DNA of 7,846 nucleotides from TMED109 sp002684605 (GTDB taxonomy: Bacteria > Pseudomonadota > Alphaproteobacteria > TMED109): assembly GCA_913046335.1 (NCBI GenBank), contig CAJWSU010000040.1, positions 1 through 7,846 on the forward strand. Direction: 5' to 3'. The notes under the pieces were generated by a model, which was given only the letters and a program-made list of their open reading frames with translations, had not been told where the DNA came from and ran no database searches. A program made the position numbers and the translations under genes. Each line of letters begins with the position of its first letter. The stretch's first letter is position 1. Below, piece after piece: positions 1 through 6,035 of the stretch.

Positions 1-51
1 ACCAGCGTACGTGTAAGCGTACCGTGGGTTCGAATCCCACTCTCTCCGCCA
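1..51 (+). tRNA. tRNA-Ser, 3' part (5' part lies left of the window)
   Basis: A class II tRNA tail is visible. The long variable arm has a 5-bp stem (GTACG at 7-11 with CGTAC at 18-22). The T arm is GTGGG / TTCGAAT / CCCAC at 24-40. The acceptor 3' strand TCTCTCC is at 41-47, the discriminator base is G48, and CCA is encoded at 49-51. The long variable arm, the G discriminator and the CTCTCCGCCA end fit serine rather than leucine or tyrosine. The anticodon lies outside the window, so the isoacceptor cannot be named. Only 16 bases separate it from the convergent threonine aldolase stop, and no terminator hairpin is visible between them. Confidence 0.9.
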
Positions 52-67
52 TTATATTTAAAATAAT

Positions 68-1108
68 CTAGGAAGTAATGTTTTTAATAATAGATTTAAA
101 ATAAGTTAATTCAGTATCTTTTGTATCCCATGATGAAACAAACCTTGTTAAATCTTTTTTACCATACCAGGGATTAAACATAACATTATTCTCTCTTAAT
201 TTGTCTTGTATTATCATAGGAATGCAAGCAAATACCATATTAACATCAACATTATATTCAATTGTAACATTATTAATTTTTTTTAATAATATCATTATAT
301 CTTGAGCATACAAATTAGCTTTTCTTGCTGCCTTTAGCCAATTCTCATCTTCTATCCATTTTATAATTTGACCAGACACAAATTTATTTTTTGACCATAA
401 ATGTCCCGTTCTTTTTTGGCGCCTTTCTAAGTCATCAATAATTTCTTGATTAAAAACTATGATAGCTTCACAAGAAATAGTTCCATTTTTTGTCGTACCT
501 AAGCTAAGTATGTCAATTCCATTTTTCCATGACAATTCTGCTGGTTTAACATTTAAAGAGGCACAAGCATTTGAGAATCTTGCTCCGTCCATATGAGTTC
601 TTAGATTATATTTTTTTGCAGTATGTGTAACTTTATTAATATCATCAGGAGTATATATTGTTCCTAACTCACTTGCTTGTGTTAAACTTATTACTGAGGG
701 TAAAACTTCATGTATTCCATGTAATCCATGATTATTCATTTTAGTAATAAGTTTTTTTTCAGTTATTAAAGCATTATCTGTTGGAATAGTTAATAATTTA
801 GCACCACCCGTAAAAAACTCAGGAGCGCCACATTCATCCCCTCCTATATGTGCATCATCTGAACATAATATACCTCCATAAGGAGGGCATATAGAAGATA
901 GTGCTATCGAATTTGCTGCAGTTCCCGATGAAACAAATATTACCTTTAAATTGGTTTCAAATAAATCTGATAACATTTTAGTAGCTAATTTTGTTACTTC
1001 ATCTGCACCATAGGCAGGAGAAGAATCTTCATTAATAACCTTTAAATAATCAATAATTTCCGGAAATGCAGATGATTGATTATCAGATTGAAAGTTTAAT
1101 TGATCCAT
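68..1108 (-). CDS. ltaE: low-specificity L-threonine aldolase (PLP enzyme)
   Basis: A cytosolic fold-type I PLP enzyme that cleaves L-threonine or L-allo-threonine to glycine and acetaldehyde, feeding glycine and one-carbon metabolism. Counting from the ATG at 1108 (346 residues), the N-terminal NFQSDN segment and AYGAD match the beta-eliminating lyase/threonine aldolase family. So do SSGTAAN (about 61-67), the HIGGDECGAPEFF block (about 87-99), HMDGARF with the PLP-ring Asp (about 172-178), and the Schiff-base lysine K207 in LGTTKNG. The C-terminal RFVSSWDT matches too. Length and motif order resemble Pseudomonas-type LtaE. A GTG at 1123 gives 5 more residues and overlaps sufE by 11 bases, but nothing resembling a ribosome binding site precedes it. 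The ATG begins 4 bases after the sufE stop and has AGGTG 12 bases upstream, so I prefer it. It is the last gene of the GST-sufE-ltaE unit. Confidence 0.93.
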   Translation of the reverse strand: MDQLNFQSDNQSSAFPEIIDYLKVINEDSSPAYGADEVTKLATKMLSDLFETNLKVIFVSSGTAANSIALSSICPPYGGILCSDDAHIGGDECGAPEFFTGGAKLLTIPTDNALITEKKLITKMNNHGLHGIHEVLPSVISLTQASELGTIYTPDDINKVTHTAKKYNLRTHMDGARFSNACASLNVKPAELSWKNGIDILSLGTTKNGTISCEAIIVFNQEIIDDLERRQKRTGHLWSKNKFVSGQIIKWIEDENWLKAARKANLYAQDIMILLKKINNVTIEYNVDVNMVFACIPMIIQDKLRENNVMFNPWYGKKDLTRFVSSWDTKDTELTYFKSIIKNITS

Positions 1109-1112
1109 TATA

Positions 1113-1523
1113 TTATTTTGCACCTGTAATTTTTTTAATATGATCTATCATAGCCATCATACCTACTTGTCTTCTAACGGTTAAACCGGGACCAAGGCCA
1201 AGTTGATCAACTATACTGTGTTTTAAATCTTTTATTTCATCCTGAGAATGTCCACTCATAGCTTTAGTTATAATTGCAACCAAACCTTTAACAATTGCTG
1301 CATCACTGTCACCTCTAAAGAAAAATCTATCATTTTCTTTTTTATGAATGATCCATACCTGAGCTTGACAACCAAACATTTTATTAATTTCAGTTTGTTC
1401 ATCAGCATCAAATGAAGGTGTTTTATTTCCAATATCAATTAAATATTGATATTGACCCATCTCTTGCTCTAATTCATATACTGCGGTTAAGTTCTCTGCA
1501 TAGACTTTTAGTTCTTCAATCAT
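1113..1523 (-). CDS. sufE: SufE, cysteine desulfurase sulfur acceptor
   Basis: SufE takes persulfide sulfur from the desulfurase SufS, stimulates it, and passes the sulfur on for Fe-S cluster assembly in the cytosol. The 136-residue length is normal for the family. The hallmark GCQAQVW contains the sulfur-accepting Cys52 (E. coli SufE uses a Cys in the same GCQSQVW setting). QYLIDIGNKTP near residue 26 and the RGDSDAAIVKGL stretch near 70 are also family features. The ATG at 1523 has AAGGA (1530-1534) 6 bases upstream. The gene starts 12 bases after the GST stop and ends 4 bases before ltaE, so it is cotranscribed with both. No sufS or sufBCD gene is in the window, so here SufE sits outside a suf cluster. 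The assignment is secure; the C-terminal RRQVGMMAMIDHI is somewhat divergent. Confidence 0.92.
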   Translation of the reverse strand: MIEELKVYAENLTAVYELEQEMGQYQYLIDIGNKTPSFDADEQTEINKMFGCQAQVWIIHKKENDRFFFRGDSDAAIVKGLVAIITKAMSGHSQDEIKDLKHSIVDQLGLGPGLTVRRQVGMMAMIDHIKKITGAK

Positions 1524-1535
1524 GTAGCATCCTTA

Positions 1536-2150
1536 TTATTTATAATTAATTGCTTTTTGAAAGCTAGGTCTTGCCTCAATTCTCGATAGATAAGCTAAAA
1601 TATTACTTTGTTCTTCATTAACACATTTTAGTTTATTAGACATATATAGAGCATGACCTAACATAATATCAGCAGCAGAGAATTCTCCAATGAGATATTC
1701 TTTATTTTCTAAACTTTTATTAATAGGTAAAAGCGACTTAGATAACAACCTTTGAGCTTGCCCAAGAACTTCAAGGTTTCGTCTTTCTTCTGGCAATATA
1801 ATAGTGTGTACAACAATAGTATTCATAGGTGGCATTACCATTCCTTCACAATAATGAAACCACTGAAGATATGAAGGAAATAAGGGACTATTAATTTCAG
1901 GTTTTAATTTATCTGGCGCATGTCTTGCCAATATATACTCCACAATTGCTCCTGATTCATATATAGTAACTTCATCACCATCTTCAAGAACAGGAATTCT
2001 ACCCAATGGATGCTTTTCTCTGTGAGCATCTGATTTTAAATCTGAAGGGTGGAATTTCATACTATTTATTTCATAAGGTAACTTTAGTTCTTCTAATAGC
2101 CATAATATTCTTCCTGCTCGTGAATTGGGAGCATGATGTAATTTAAGCAT
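1536..2150 (-). CDS. glutathione S-transferase family protein
   Basis: A two-domain cytosolic GST of 204 residues, a usual length. Counting from the ATG at 2150, residues 1-75 form the thioredoxin-like domain. It has Ser10 in HAPNSRAGR (the position of the activating Ser in many bacterial GSTs), the cis-proline motif RIPV (51-54), and the glutathione-binding Glu-Ser pair at 65-66. The helical C-terminal domain carries FSAADIML (157-164), the S-x-x-D folding box. An ATG three codons earlier (2159) is possible, but AAGGA lies at 2159-2163 and overlaps that ATG. The same AAGGA stands 8 bases before the ATG at 2150, which therefore looks like the real start. It is the first gene of the GST-sufE-ltaE unit. 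The substrate cannot be told: conjugation, dehalogenation, isomerisation or a redox role all remain open. Confidence 0.88.
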   Translation of the reverse strand: MLKLHHAPNSRAGRILWLLEELKLPYEINSMKFHPSDLKSDAHREKHPLGRIPVLEDGDEVTIYESGAIVEYILARHAPDKLKPEINSPLFPSYLQWFHYCEGMVMPPMNTIVVHTIILPEERRNLEVLGQAQRLLSKSLLPINKSLENKEYLIGEFSAADIMLGHALYMSNKLKCVNEEQSNILAYLSRIEARPSFQKAINYK

Positions 2151-2196
2151 TTTTTTCATCCTTATTTTGTTAGTAATACCACATTTTTTAGCTAAT

Positions 2197-2227
2197 TTGA
2201 CTTTTACATTTTATTAATTAGTATAAT
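2197..2227 (+). promoter_or_regulatory. sigma70-like promoter candidate, rightward
   Basis: TTGACT (2197-2202, 5 of 6 matches to the -35 consensus) and a perfect TATAAT (2222-2227) are separated by 19 bases, which is longer than the preferred 17. The expected start point is about 2233-2235, almost on the ATG at 2232, so any message for that small ORF would be leaderless or nearly so. The alternative is a small RNA running antisense to the leftward gene at 2351-2560. In such AT-rich DNA, TATAAT alone is weak evidence; the paired -35 makes it worth listing. Confidence 0.35.
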
Positions 2228-2231
2228 TCGT

Positions 2232-2339
2232 ATGGGATTCAATAAAAAAAAAATTTTTAGAACAAATAATAATAAAAAAACATATATATTAATTATTATT
2301 TTAATATTATTGACAACACTTTATTTCAATTATTTTTAA
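2232..2339 (+). CDS. possible 35-residue single-span membrane peptide
   Basis: An ATG-to-TAA frame that begins MGFNKKKIFRTNNNKK and continues into a hydrophobic span (about residues 18-32, YILIIILILLTTLYF), ending NYF. A basic N-terminus followed by one helix is the expected form of a small inner-membrane protein with its N-terminus inside. There is no Shine-Dalgarno sequence, but a sigma70-like promoter places transcription initiation about at the ATG. It lies between two leftward genes and ends 11 bases before the stop of the convergent 69-residue gene. No family is recognised. AT-rich DNA gives Ile/Leu/Lys-rich frames by chance and the reading frame contains long A runs, so this is a candidate only. 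Confidence 0.25.
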   Translation: MGFNKKKIFRTNNNKKTYILIIILILLTTLYFNYF

Positions 2340-2350
2340 TTAATATCTTT

Positions 2351-2560
2351 CTACCATAGTCCTAGTGTCCTACCATTGCCTGCTAAAATAGCAAAACATG
2401 TAATGATGTGAAGTAATATCCAAAAACTTCTAAGTGTTAAAGCACGTTTAACATCCTTTTGTTTTATAGGAGGGTTAATAGGAGCATCTGTATCATTTTC
2501 TCCTATAGGCATGCCTACAGTTCTTGCCCAAAGCCTAATCCATTTACGTTGACCACTCAT
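2351..2560 (-). CDS. hypothetical small membrane protein, 69 residues
   Basis: I do not recognise a family. The soluble N-terminal 40 residues are rich in Arg, Trp, Pro and Asp (MSGQRKWIRLWARTVGMPIG at the start, then a DAPINPP segment). A likely transmembrane helix follows at about 45-61 (SFWILLHIITCFAILAG), ending in NGRTLGLW. The amino-acid content (three Trp before the last residue, Pro, Arg and Gly) is not what random AT-rich DNA gives, which argues for a real gene. The ATG at 2560 has GGTGA 4 bases upstream. It lies downstream of the YadH-like permease gene with about 170 bases between, so it may have its own promoter. Function is unknown; a small membrane subunit of a complex is possible. 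Confidence 0.7.
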   Translation of the reverse strand: MSGQRKWIRLWARTVGMPIGENDTDAPINPPIKQKDVKRALTLRSFWILLHIITCFAILAGNGRTLGLW

Positions 2561-2614
2561 GAATTCACCAATAAATATGTTTTTACTAAATTTTTTATTA
2601 ATAATCTTAGTAAC

Positions 2615-2680
2615 TTAAAATATAGATACGCATCCAGATAATAAAATAAAGCAAACAAATGTATATAAAATATTTTTCAT
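2615..2680 (-). CDS. possible 21-residue lipoprotein peptide
   Basis: The frame reads MKNILYTFVCFILLSGCVSI plus a final Phe. This is a complete lipoprotein signal peptide: a lysine in the n-region, a hydrophobic core of about 11 residues, and the lipobox LLSGC with the lipidated Cys at residue 17. Signal peptidase II cleavage would leave only a five-residue lipopeptide (CVSIF). No Shine-Dalgarno sequence is seen before the ATG. It lies between the YadH-like gene and the 69-residue gene, 54 bases before the start of the latter. It could be a real micro-lipoprotein, the remnant of a longer lipoprotein gene cut by a stop, or chance. The precise lipobox is the reason to list it. Confidence 0.35.
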   Translation of the reverse strand: MKNILYTFVCFILLSGCVSIF

Positions 2681-2702
2681 ATGTAATTTGTACTAAATAA
2701 AT

Positions 2703-2715
2703 TTGATTTAATCAA
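2703..2715. repeat. 13-base perfect palindrome
   Basis: TTGATT (2703-2708), one central T, then AATCAA (2710-2715). It lies 17 bases past the YadH-like stop and 22 bases before the ATG of the putative lipoprotein. The one-base centre makes it a poor RNA hairpin and hence a poor terminator, so a protein-binding site is the more natural reading. On the minus strand TTGATT at 2715-2710 sits 17 bases before TACAAA (2692-2687), a weak promoter-like pair. With AT-rich sequence it may be chance. Confidence 0.2.
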
Positions 2716-2731
2716 TTAAAGGCCAATAAAT

Positions 2732-3493
2732 TTAAGTTCTTATTTTATATCCTGTTTTAAACATATAAAATATTATTAATAAACAAAGGCTAGCAAAGCT
2801 AATCGTCGCGATGATACTTATAGCAAAACTGAAATCAGAGACATTAAAAAATGTCCATCTAAACCCTGAAATCAAGTATACAACTGGGTTAAACATAGAT
2901 AGTTTTTGCCAAAATAAAGGAAGCATAGATATTGAATAAAAACTTCCACCTAAGAATACTAGTGGAGTGATTATTAACATAGGTACCAGATTGAGTTGTT
3001 CAAAATTTTTAGCCCACAAACCTATAATAAAGCCAAATAAGCAAAAAGATATGCAGGTTAATATTAAAAAAATTATCATATAAAAAGGATGCATAATATT
3101 TAATGGAACAAATAGATGTGCGGTTAGCAAAATTAATATACCTATAGAAAATGATTTAGTAGCTGCTGCTCCAACATAACCTAATATAATATCTATTGTT
3201 GATACAGGTGCAGAAAGTAATTCATTAATTGTACCTATAAATTTGGGAAAATAAATGCCAAATGAAGCATTTGTTATGCTTTGCATCAATACAGAAAGCA
3301 TAACAAGACCAGGTACTATAAAAACTCCGTAACTAATATTATCTATAGTCTCTATTTTAGAACCAATAGCGGATCCAAATACGACAAAATATAAGATTGT
3401 TGAAATAACAGGAGCCAATAAACTTTGAGATATTGTCCGAAATGTTCTAGACATTTCGAACAAATATATGGCTTTAATGGCATAAATATTCAT
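2732..3493 (-). CDS. ABC-2 type exporter permease, YadH-like
   Basis: Inner-membrane permease of an ABC-2 exporter, 253 residues from the ATG at 3493, close to the length of E. coli YadH. It has six predicted spans at about 25-42, 57-75, 108-128, 138-160, 170-188 and 223-245. Family signatures are the FGSAIGS stretch after span 1, VPGLVMLSV, the ELLSAPV amphipathic segment (91-97), TPLVFLGGSFYS (176-187) and NPVVYLISGFRW (202-213). A TTG 13 codons upstream (3532) would overlap the ATPase gene. The ATG at 3493 is preferred because AAGGAA (3501-3506) stands 7 bases before it, inside the last codons of the ATPase gene, with only 4 bases between stop and start. That arrangement implies translational coupling. 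The exported substrate is unknown; related pairs include the NodIJ and drug or polysaccharide exporters. Confidence 0.9.
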   Translation of the reverse strand: MNIYAIKAIYLFEMSRTFRTISQSLLAPVISTILYFVVFGSAIGSKIETIDNISYGVFIVPGLVMLSVLMQSITNASFGIYFPKFIGTINELLSAPVSTIDIILGYVGAAATKSFSIGILILLTAHLFVPLNIMHPFYMIIFLILTCISFCLFGFIIGLWAKNFEQLNLVPMLIITPLVFLGGSFYSISMLPLFWQKLSMFNPVVYLISGFRWTFFNVSDFSFAISIIATISFASLCLLIIFYMFKTGYKIRT

Positions 3494-3497
3494 ATGT

Positions 3498-4418
3498 TTA
3501 TTCCTTAACAATATTAACAAAAATATCTTCAAGAGAACGCTGTTTTGTTTGTATGTCTTTAAGTTTTATTTTTTCAGAATTAAGATCATTTAAAAGCTTA
3601 GTAATACCTGTTCTATCTGTATTAGTATCATAAGTATAAGTTAGAGTCTTTCCATTATTACTAAGTTTTAATGCATATTTATTTAAAGAATTTGGAATAA
3701 CTGTTAATGGTTCATTTACAAAAATATTTAATATTTTTTGTCCCATTTTTTTCATAAGAATATTTTTTTCTTCAATTAATAATATTTTTCCATCGTTAAT
3801 AAATCCAATTCTATCTGCTATGTTTTCTGCTTCTTCGATATAGTGAGTTGTAAGAATTATTGTAACACCTTTTTTCTTTAAATTAGAAATAATATTCCAC
3901 ATGTCTTTTCTTAACTCAACATCTACTCCAGCAGATGGCTCATCAAGAAAAAGTATTAAAGGTTCATGACTTAATGCCTTAGCTATTAATACTCTTCTCT
4001 TCATTCCACCTGATAATTCAATAATTCTAGTGTTTCTTTTTTCCCATAAAGATAGTTGTTTAAGAAGGCTTTCTATATATGAGGAATTTTTTGGTTTTCC
4101 AAAAAGACCTCTAGAAAAATTTACAGTTCCTAATACAGTCTCAAATTGTTCTATTGATAGTTCTTGAGGAACTAAACCTATGATACTCTTTGTTTTTAAT
4201 GAATCTTTTATTACATCTAAATTATCAATTTTAACATCACCACTAGATTGTTTAGAAATACCAGTTATAATAGAAATTAGGGTGGTTTTTCCTGCTCCAT
4301 TAGGGCCTAAAAGAGCAAAAATTTCTCCTTTATTTATATCTAGAGATATATTTTTTAAAGCTTTAAATCCGCCTGGATATTTCTTATTTAGAGAGTTAAT
4401 TCTTATAATTGGCTGCAT
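3498..4418 (-). CDS. ABC transporter ATP-binding protein, YadG-like
   Basis: The ATPase that drives the adjacent permease, 306 residues, on the cytoplasmic face. All ABC motifs are intact: Walker A GPNGAGKT (38-45), Q-loop VPQE (Gln85), signature LSGGM (135-139), Walker B ILFLDEP (155-161) and the H-loop His192 in LTTHYIEEAE. The phrases KKYPGGFKAL near the start, LWEKRN before the signature, and LEDIFVNIV at the end all parallel E. coli YadG, as does the order ATPase then permease. The ATG at 4418 has AGGA 6 bases upstream. It is likely part of a longer leftward transcript, although about 180 bases separate it from the nearest supported small gene upstream, leaving room for its own promoter. 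Substrate unknown. Confidence 0.94.
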   Translation of the reverse strand: MQPIIRINSLNKKYPGGFKALKNISLDINKGEIFALLGPNGAGKTTLISIITGISKQSSGDVKIDNLDVIKDSLKTKSIIGLVPQELSIEQFETVLGTVNFSRGLFGKPKNSSYIESLLKQLSLWEKRNTRIIELSGGMKRRVLIAKALSHEPLILFLDEPSAGVDVELRKDMWNIISNLKKKGVTIILTTHYIEEAENIADRIGFINDGKILLIEEKNILMKKMGQKILNIFVNEPLTVIPNSLNKYALKLSNNGKTLTYTYDTNTDRTGITKLLNDLNSEKIKLKDIQTKQRSLEDIFVNIVKE

Positions 4419-4597
4419 TAATAATCCTAATTGATATGTAAGATAGTTCTATAAAAAAAAATTACTAGCTATTTTATTTTATAATAATTTAACAAAAATA
4501 AATATTATACATATAGATATAATTACAAATATACCTATGTAAGGAAATTTTATTTATGTAATAGCAAATAAGGCTTTTAGCTTTATAAATAAATTAC

Positions 4598-4681
4598 TTA
4601 TGGCCAGTTTATAATTGCTATAATCATAAATATTGTAGCAATTAATAGTAATAGTATTTTTTTATATATTTCTTTTTTCAT
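4598..4681 (-). CDS. 27-residue single-span membrane peptide overlapping the preceding gene
   Basis: The frame begins MKKEIYKKILLLLIATIFMI and ends AIINWP. A basic N-terminus is followed by one transmembrane helix at about 9-24. Its ATG (4681-4679) overlaps the TGA of the 59-residue gene (4680-4678) in an ATGA arrangement, the classic form of coupled stop-start translation. There is no separate Shine-Dalgarno sequence. Alternatively this segment is not an independent protein but a C-terminal membrane anchor of the preceding one, reached by -1 frameshifting on the A8 run or by a one-base homopolymer error in the sequence. No family is recognised. The positive-inside pattern and the coupling raise it above a chance AT-rich frame. 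Confidence 0.45.
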   Translation of the reverse strand: MKKEIYKKILLLLIATIFMIIAIINWP

Positions 4682-4687
4682 TTTTTT
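4678..4687 (-). other. candidate -1 frameshift site (A_AAA_AAA then TGA)
   Basis: In the 59-residue frame the last codons are GAA AAA AAA TGA, so the heptamer A_AAA_AAA (4687-4681) is in the correct phase for tandem -1 slippage, with the stop codon immediately after it. After a -1 shift the next codon is ATG (4681-4679), which continues in the 27-residue membrane frame to give an 86-residue, C-terminally anchored protein. No strong downstream stem is visible, and the region is A/T-rich. A missing A in the run (A9 rather than A8) would give the same fusion without frameshifting. Confidence 0.3.
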
Positions 4688-4857
4688 TCATTATTTTTTT
4701 TATCAATATACCTTAGTGTATTTCTTAACCATCTAATCGCTTCTTCTTTTTTTTCAGGAGAAAAAGTATTAATTTTTTTTAAGAAAGCATCATAATCATT
4801 AATAGCTAGTTTAATTAATTCAGTAGCTTCTTCTATTTTAGAGTTTTCTATATTCAT
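4678..4857 (-). CDS. hypothetical 59-residue helical protein
   Basis: I do not recognise this protein. It begins MNIENSKIEEATELIKLAIN and continues DYDAFLKKINTFSPEKKEEA, then IRWLRNTLRYIDKKNNEKK. It looks like two or three amphipathic helices, with a turn at SPEKKEEA and no membrane span. The charged, well-patterned composition with Trp, Asp, Pro and Gly-free helices is unlike random AT-rich sequence. It starts 13 bases after the stop of the alpha/beta hydrolase gene and is probably cotranscribed with it. No strong Shine-Dalgarno sequence is seen (only AAAGT). The gene ends GAA AAA AAA TGA, with a phased A_AAA_AAA heptamer directly at the stop; see the frameshift candidate there. Role unknown; a small partner protein of a neighbour is possible. 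Confidence 0.62.
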   Translation of the reverse strand: MNIENSKIEEATELIKLAINDYDAFLKKINTFSPEKKEEAIRWLRNTLRYIDKKNNEKK

Positions 4858-4870
4858 AAAAAATACTTTA

Positions 4871-5992
4871 TTATTTTATATAATTTAAATATTTAACTAT
4901 TAAAGGCCACATTAATTTTGGATAATAAGTATGTCCCTCTTTAGCTTTAATCAATACTAAATTATTTATAGCATTTTCTAATTTATATATCATTTTTGGA
5001 GTTTTTAAAGCTTTAATTGCATATCTATAAGGCCATATGTGATCTTTCACACCCGCTACTATTATACATGGTCGCGGAGAAACAAGAGATATTATAGTAT
5101 CTTGGTCCATCCACTCATGAAAACCTGGAATATCATTATAACCAGTAGTACCTCTATCTAATAAAGTTTCCTTAGTTAATCCTATACAACCGCCTACGGC
5201 TATGCCATCTATATTATTATCTGCTGCAGCAGCTACTAGTGCAGTAGTTCCTGCTGCAGAATAACCTTTTAACCAAACAGGATGGTTTTTATAATTATTT
5301 TTTAACCATTTAACTAGAATGGATATTTCGGAAACAGTTTCACCTAAACTTGTTTTACCTAATATTAAGGAATGAAAACTAAAATCTATAGTAGGTGATG
5401 CATTAGCCTTAGTTAACTTCCTTTCTTGTCTCTCACCAAAACCTATTCTTTCATAAGAAATTGCAATAAAACCTTTATCTGCTGCTTGTAGAGCTATAGC
5501 GCTACCATTAATAATTTTGTATATATCAGCGGGCATTTTTATTTCTGCTATACTTAAATGAGCACCTGAATTTGTTCCTTGCATACAAATCATAACACCT
5601 CTAAATTTTTTGAACTTATCATTAATGATAATATCTATAGGTGCATGTCTATTTTTTGAAAATTCTACATAAATTCTTGTTCTTGAATAACCATTTTTAA
5701 TTGGCATTTTTATGCGACCTACCTCTTTAAAATATAAATTTTTATTGAGGCATAATAAATCTATAAATTTTTTATTAATATTTTTTTTCCATTTATTATG
5801 TGACTTTTTGTTTTCTAAATAATTAAGTTTGTTATATTTAAATTTAGAATTTTCCTTAATTATATCACTAGGAGAAAAGAATAAATTTTTGGGTATTGTA
5901 GGATATGGATTATAAGCTTTATAAAGCGTTATATGGAGCCTTCTTTTTAAAGCTAAAAATTTTGAAAGTATGTAGACATATATTTTTTGCAT
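4871..5992 (-). CDS. alpha/beta hydrolase, acetyl-xylan-esterase / dienelactone-hydrolase-like
   Basis: A 373-residue serine hydrolase. The nucleophile elbow is GYSAAG (243-248) with Ser245. Likely triad partners are Asp317 in VAGVKDHIWP and His354 in EGHTYYP. The MICMQGT strand-turn (134-140) sits where family members have the HG oxyanion motif, and GFIAISYERIGFGE (174-187) is the following strand and loop. This pattern resembles the acetyl xylan esterase and Abhydrolase_7-type enzymes, so an ester or acyl-thioester substrate is likely, but none can be named. The first 90 residues are basic and rich in Lys, Tyr and Asn, without a clear signal peptide, and I cannot place them in a domain. The start is uncertain: there is no Shine-Dalgarno sequence before the ATG at 5992, and the next Met is only at 97. 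It lies 43 bases after the crotonase gene, in the same direction. Confidence 0.8.
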   Translation of the reverse strand: MQKIYVYILSKFLALKRRLHITLYKAYNPYPTIPKNLFFSPSDIIKENSKFKYNKLNYLENKKSHNKWKKNINKKFIDLLCLNKNLYFKEVGRIKMPIKNGYSRTRIYVEFSKNRHAPIDIIINDKFKKFRGVMICMQGTNSGAHLSIAEIKMPADIYKIINGSAIALQAADKGFIAISYERIGFGERQERKLTKANASPTIDFSFHSLILGKTSLGETVSEISILVKWLKNNYKNHPVWLKGYSAAGTTALVAAAADNNIDGIAVGGCIGLTKETLLDRGTTGYNDIPGFHEWMDQDTIISLVSPRPCIIVAGVKDHIWPYRYAIKALKTPKMIYKLENAINNLVLIKAKEGHTYYPKLMWPLIVKYLNYIK

Positions 5993-6035
5993 TTTTAAAT
6001 CAGTTTATGAAATAATCAGTAATATTATATAAGTT

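Noticed and set aside
1..51. tRNA-Ser 3' end as a phage or island attachment site
   Set aside because: No integrase gene, no direct repeat of the tRNA end and no cargo-like genes are seen; housekeeping genes follow at once.
2310..2336. A perfect TTGACA (2310-2315) as a second rightward -35
   Set aside because: No acceptable -10 hexamer lies 16-19 bases downstream.
2459..2641. A 60-codon rightward frame
   Set aside because: It lies opposite the better supported 69-residue leftward gene, has Ser/Tyr/Thr-rich content typical of a reverse-strand shadow, and has no ribosome binding site.
3494..3532. Longer permease starting at a TTG (3532)
   Set aside because: The N-terminal addition has no YadH counterpart, overlaps the ATPase gene by 35 bases, and the ATG at 3493 has a strong AAGGAA at proper distance.
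4180..4434. An 84-codon rightward frame
   Set aside because: It is antisense to the N-terminal part of the YadG-like ATPase, whose motifs are complete; it is a shadow.
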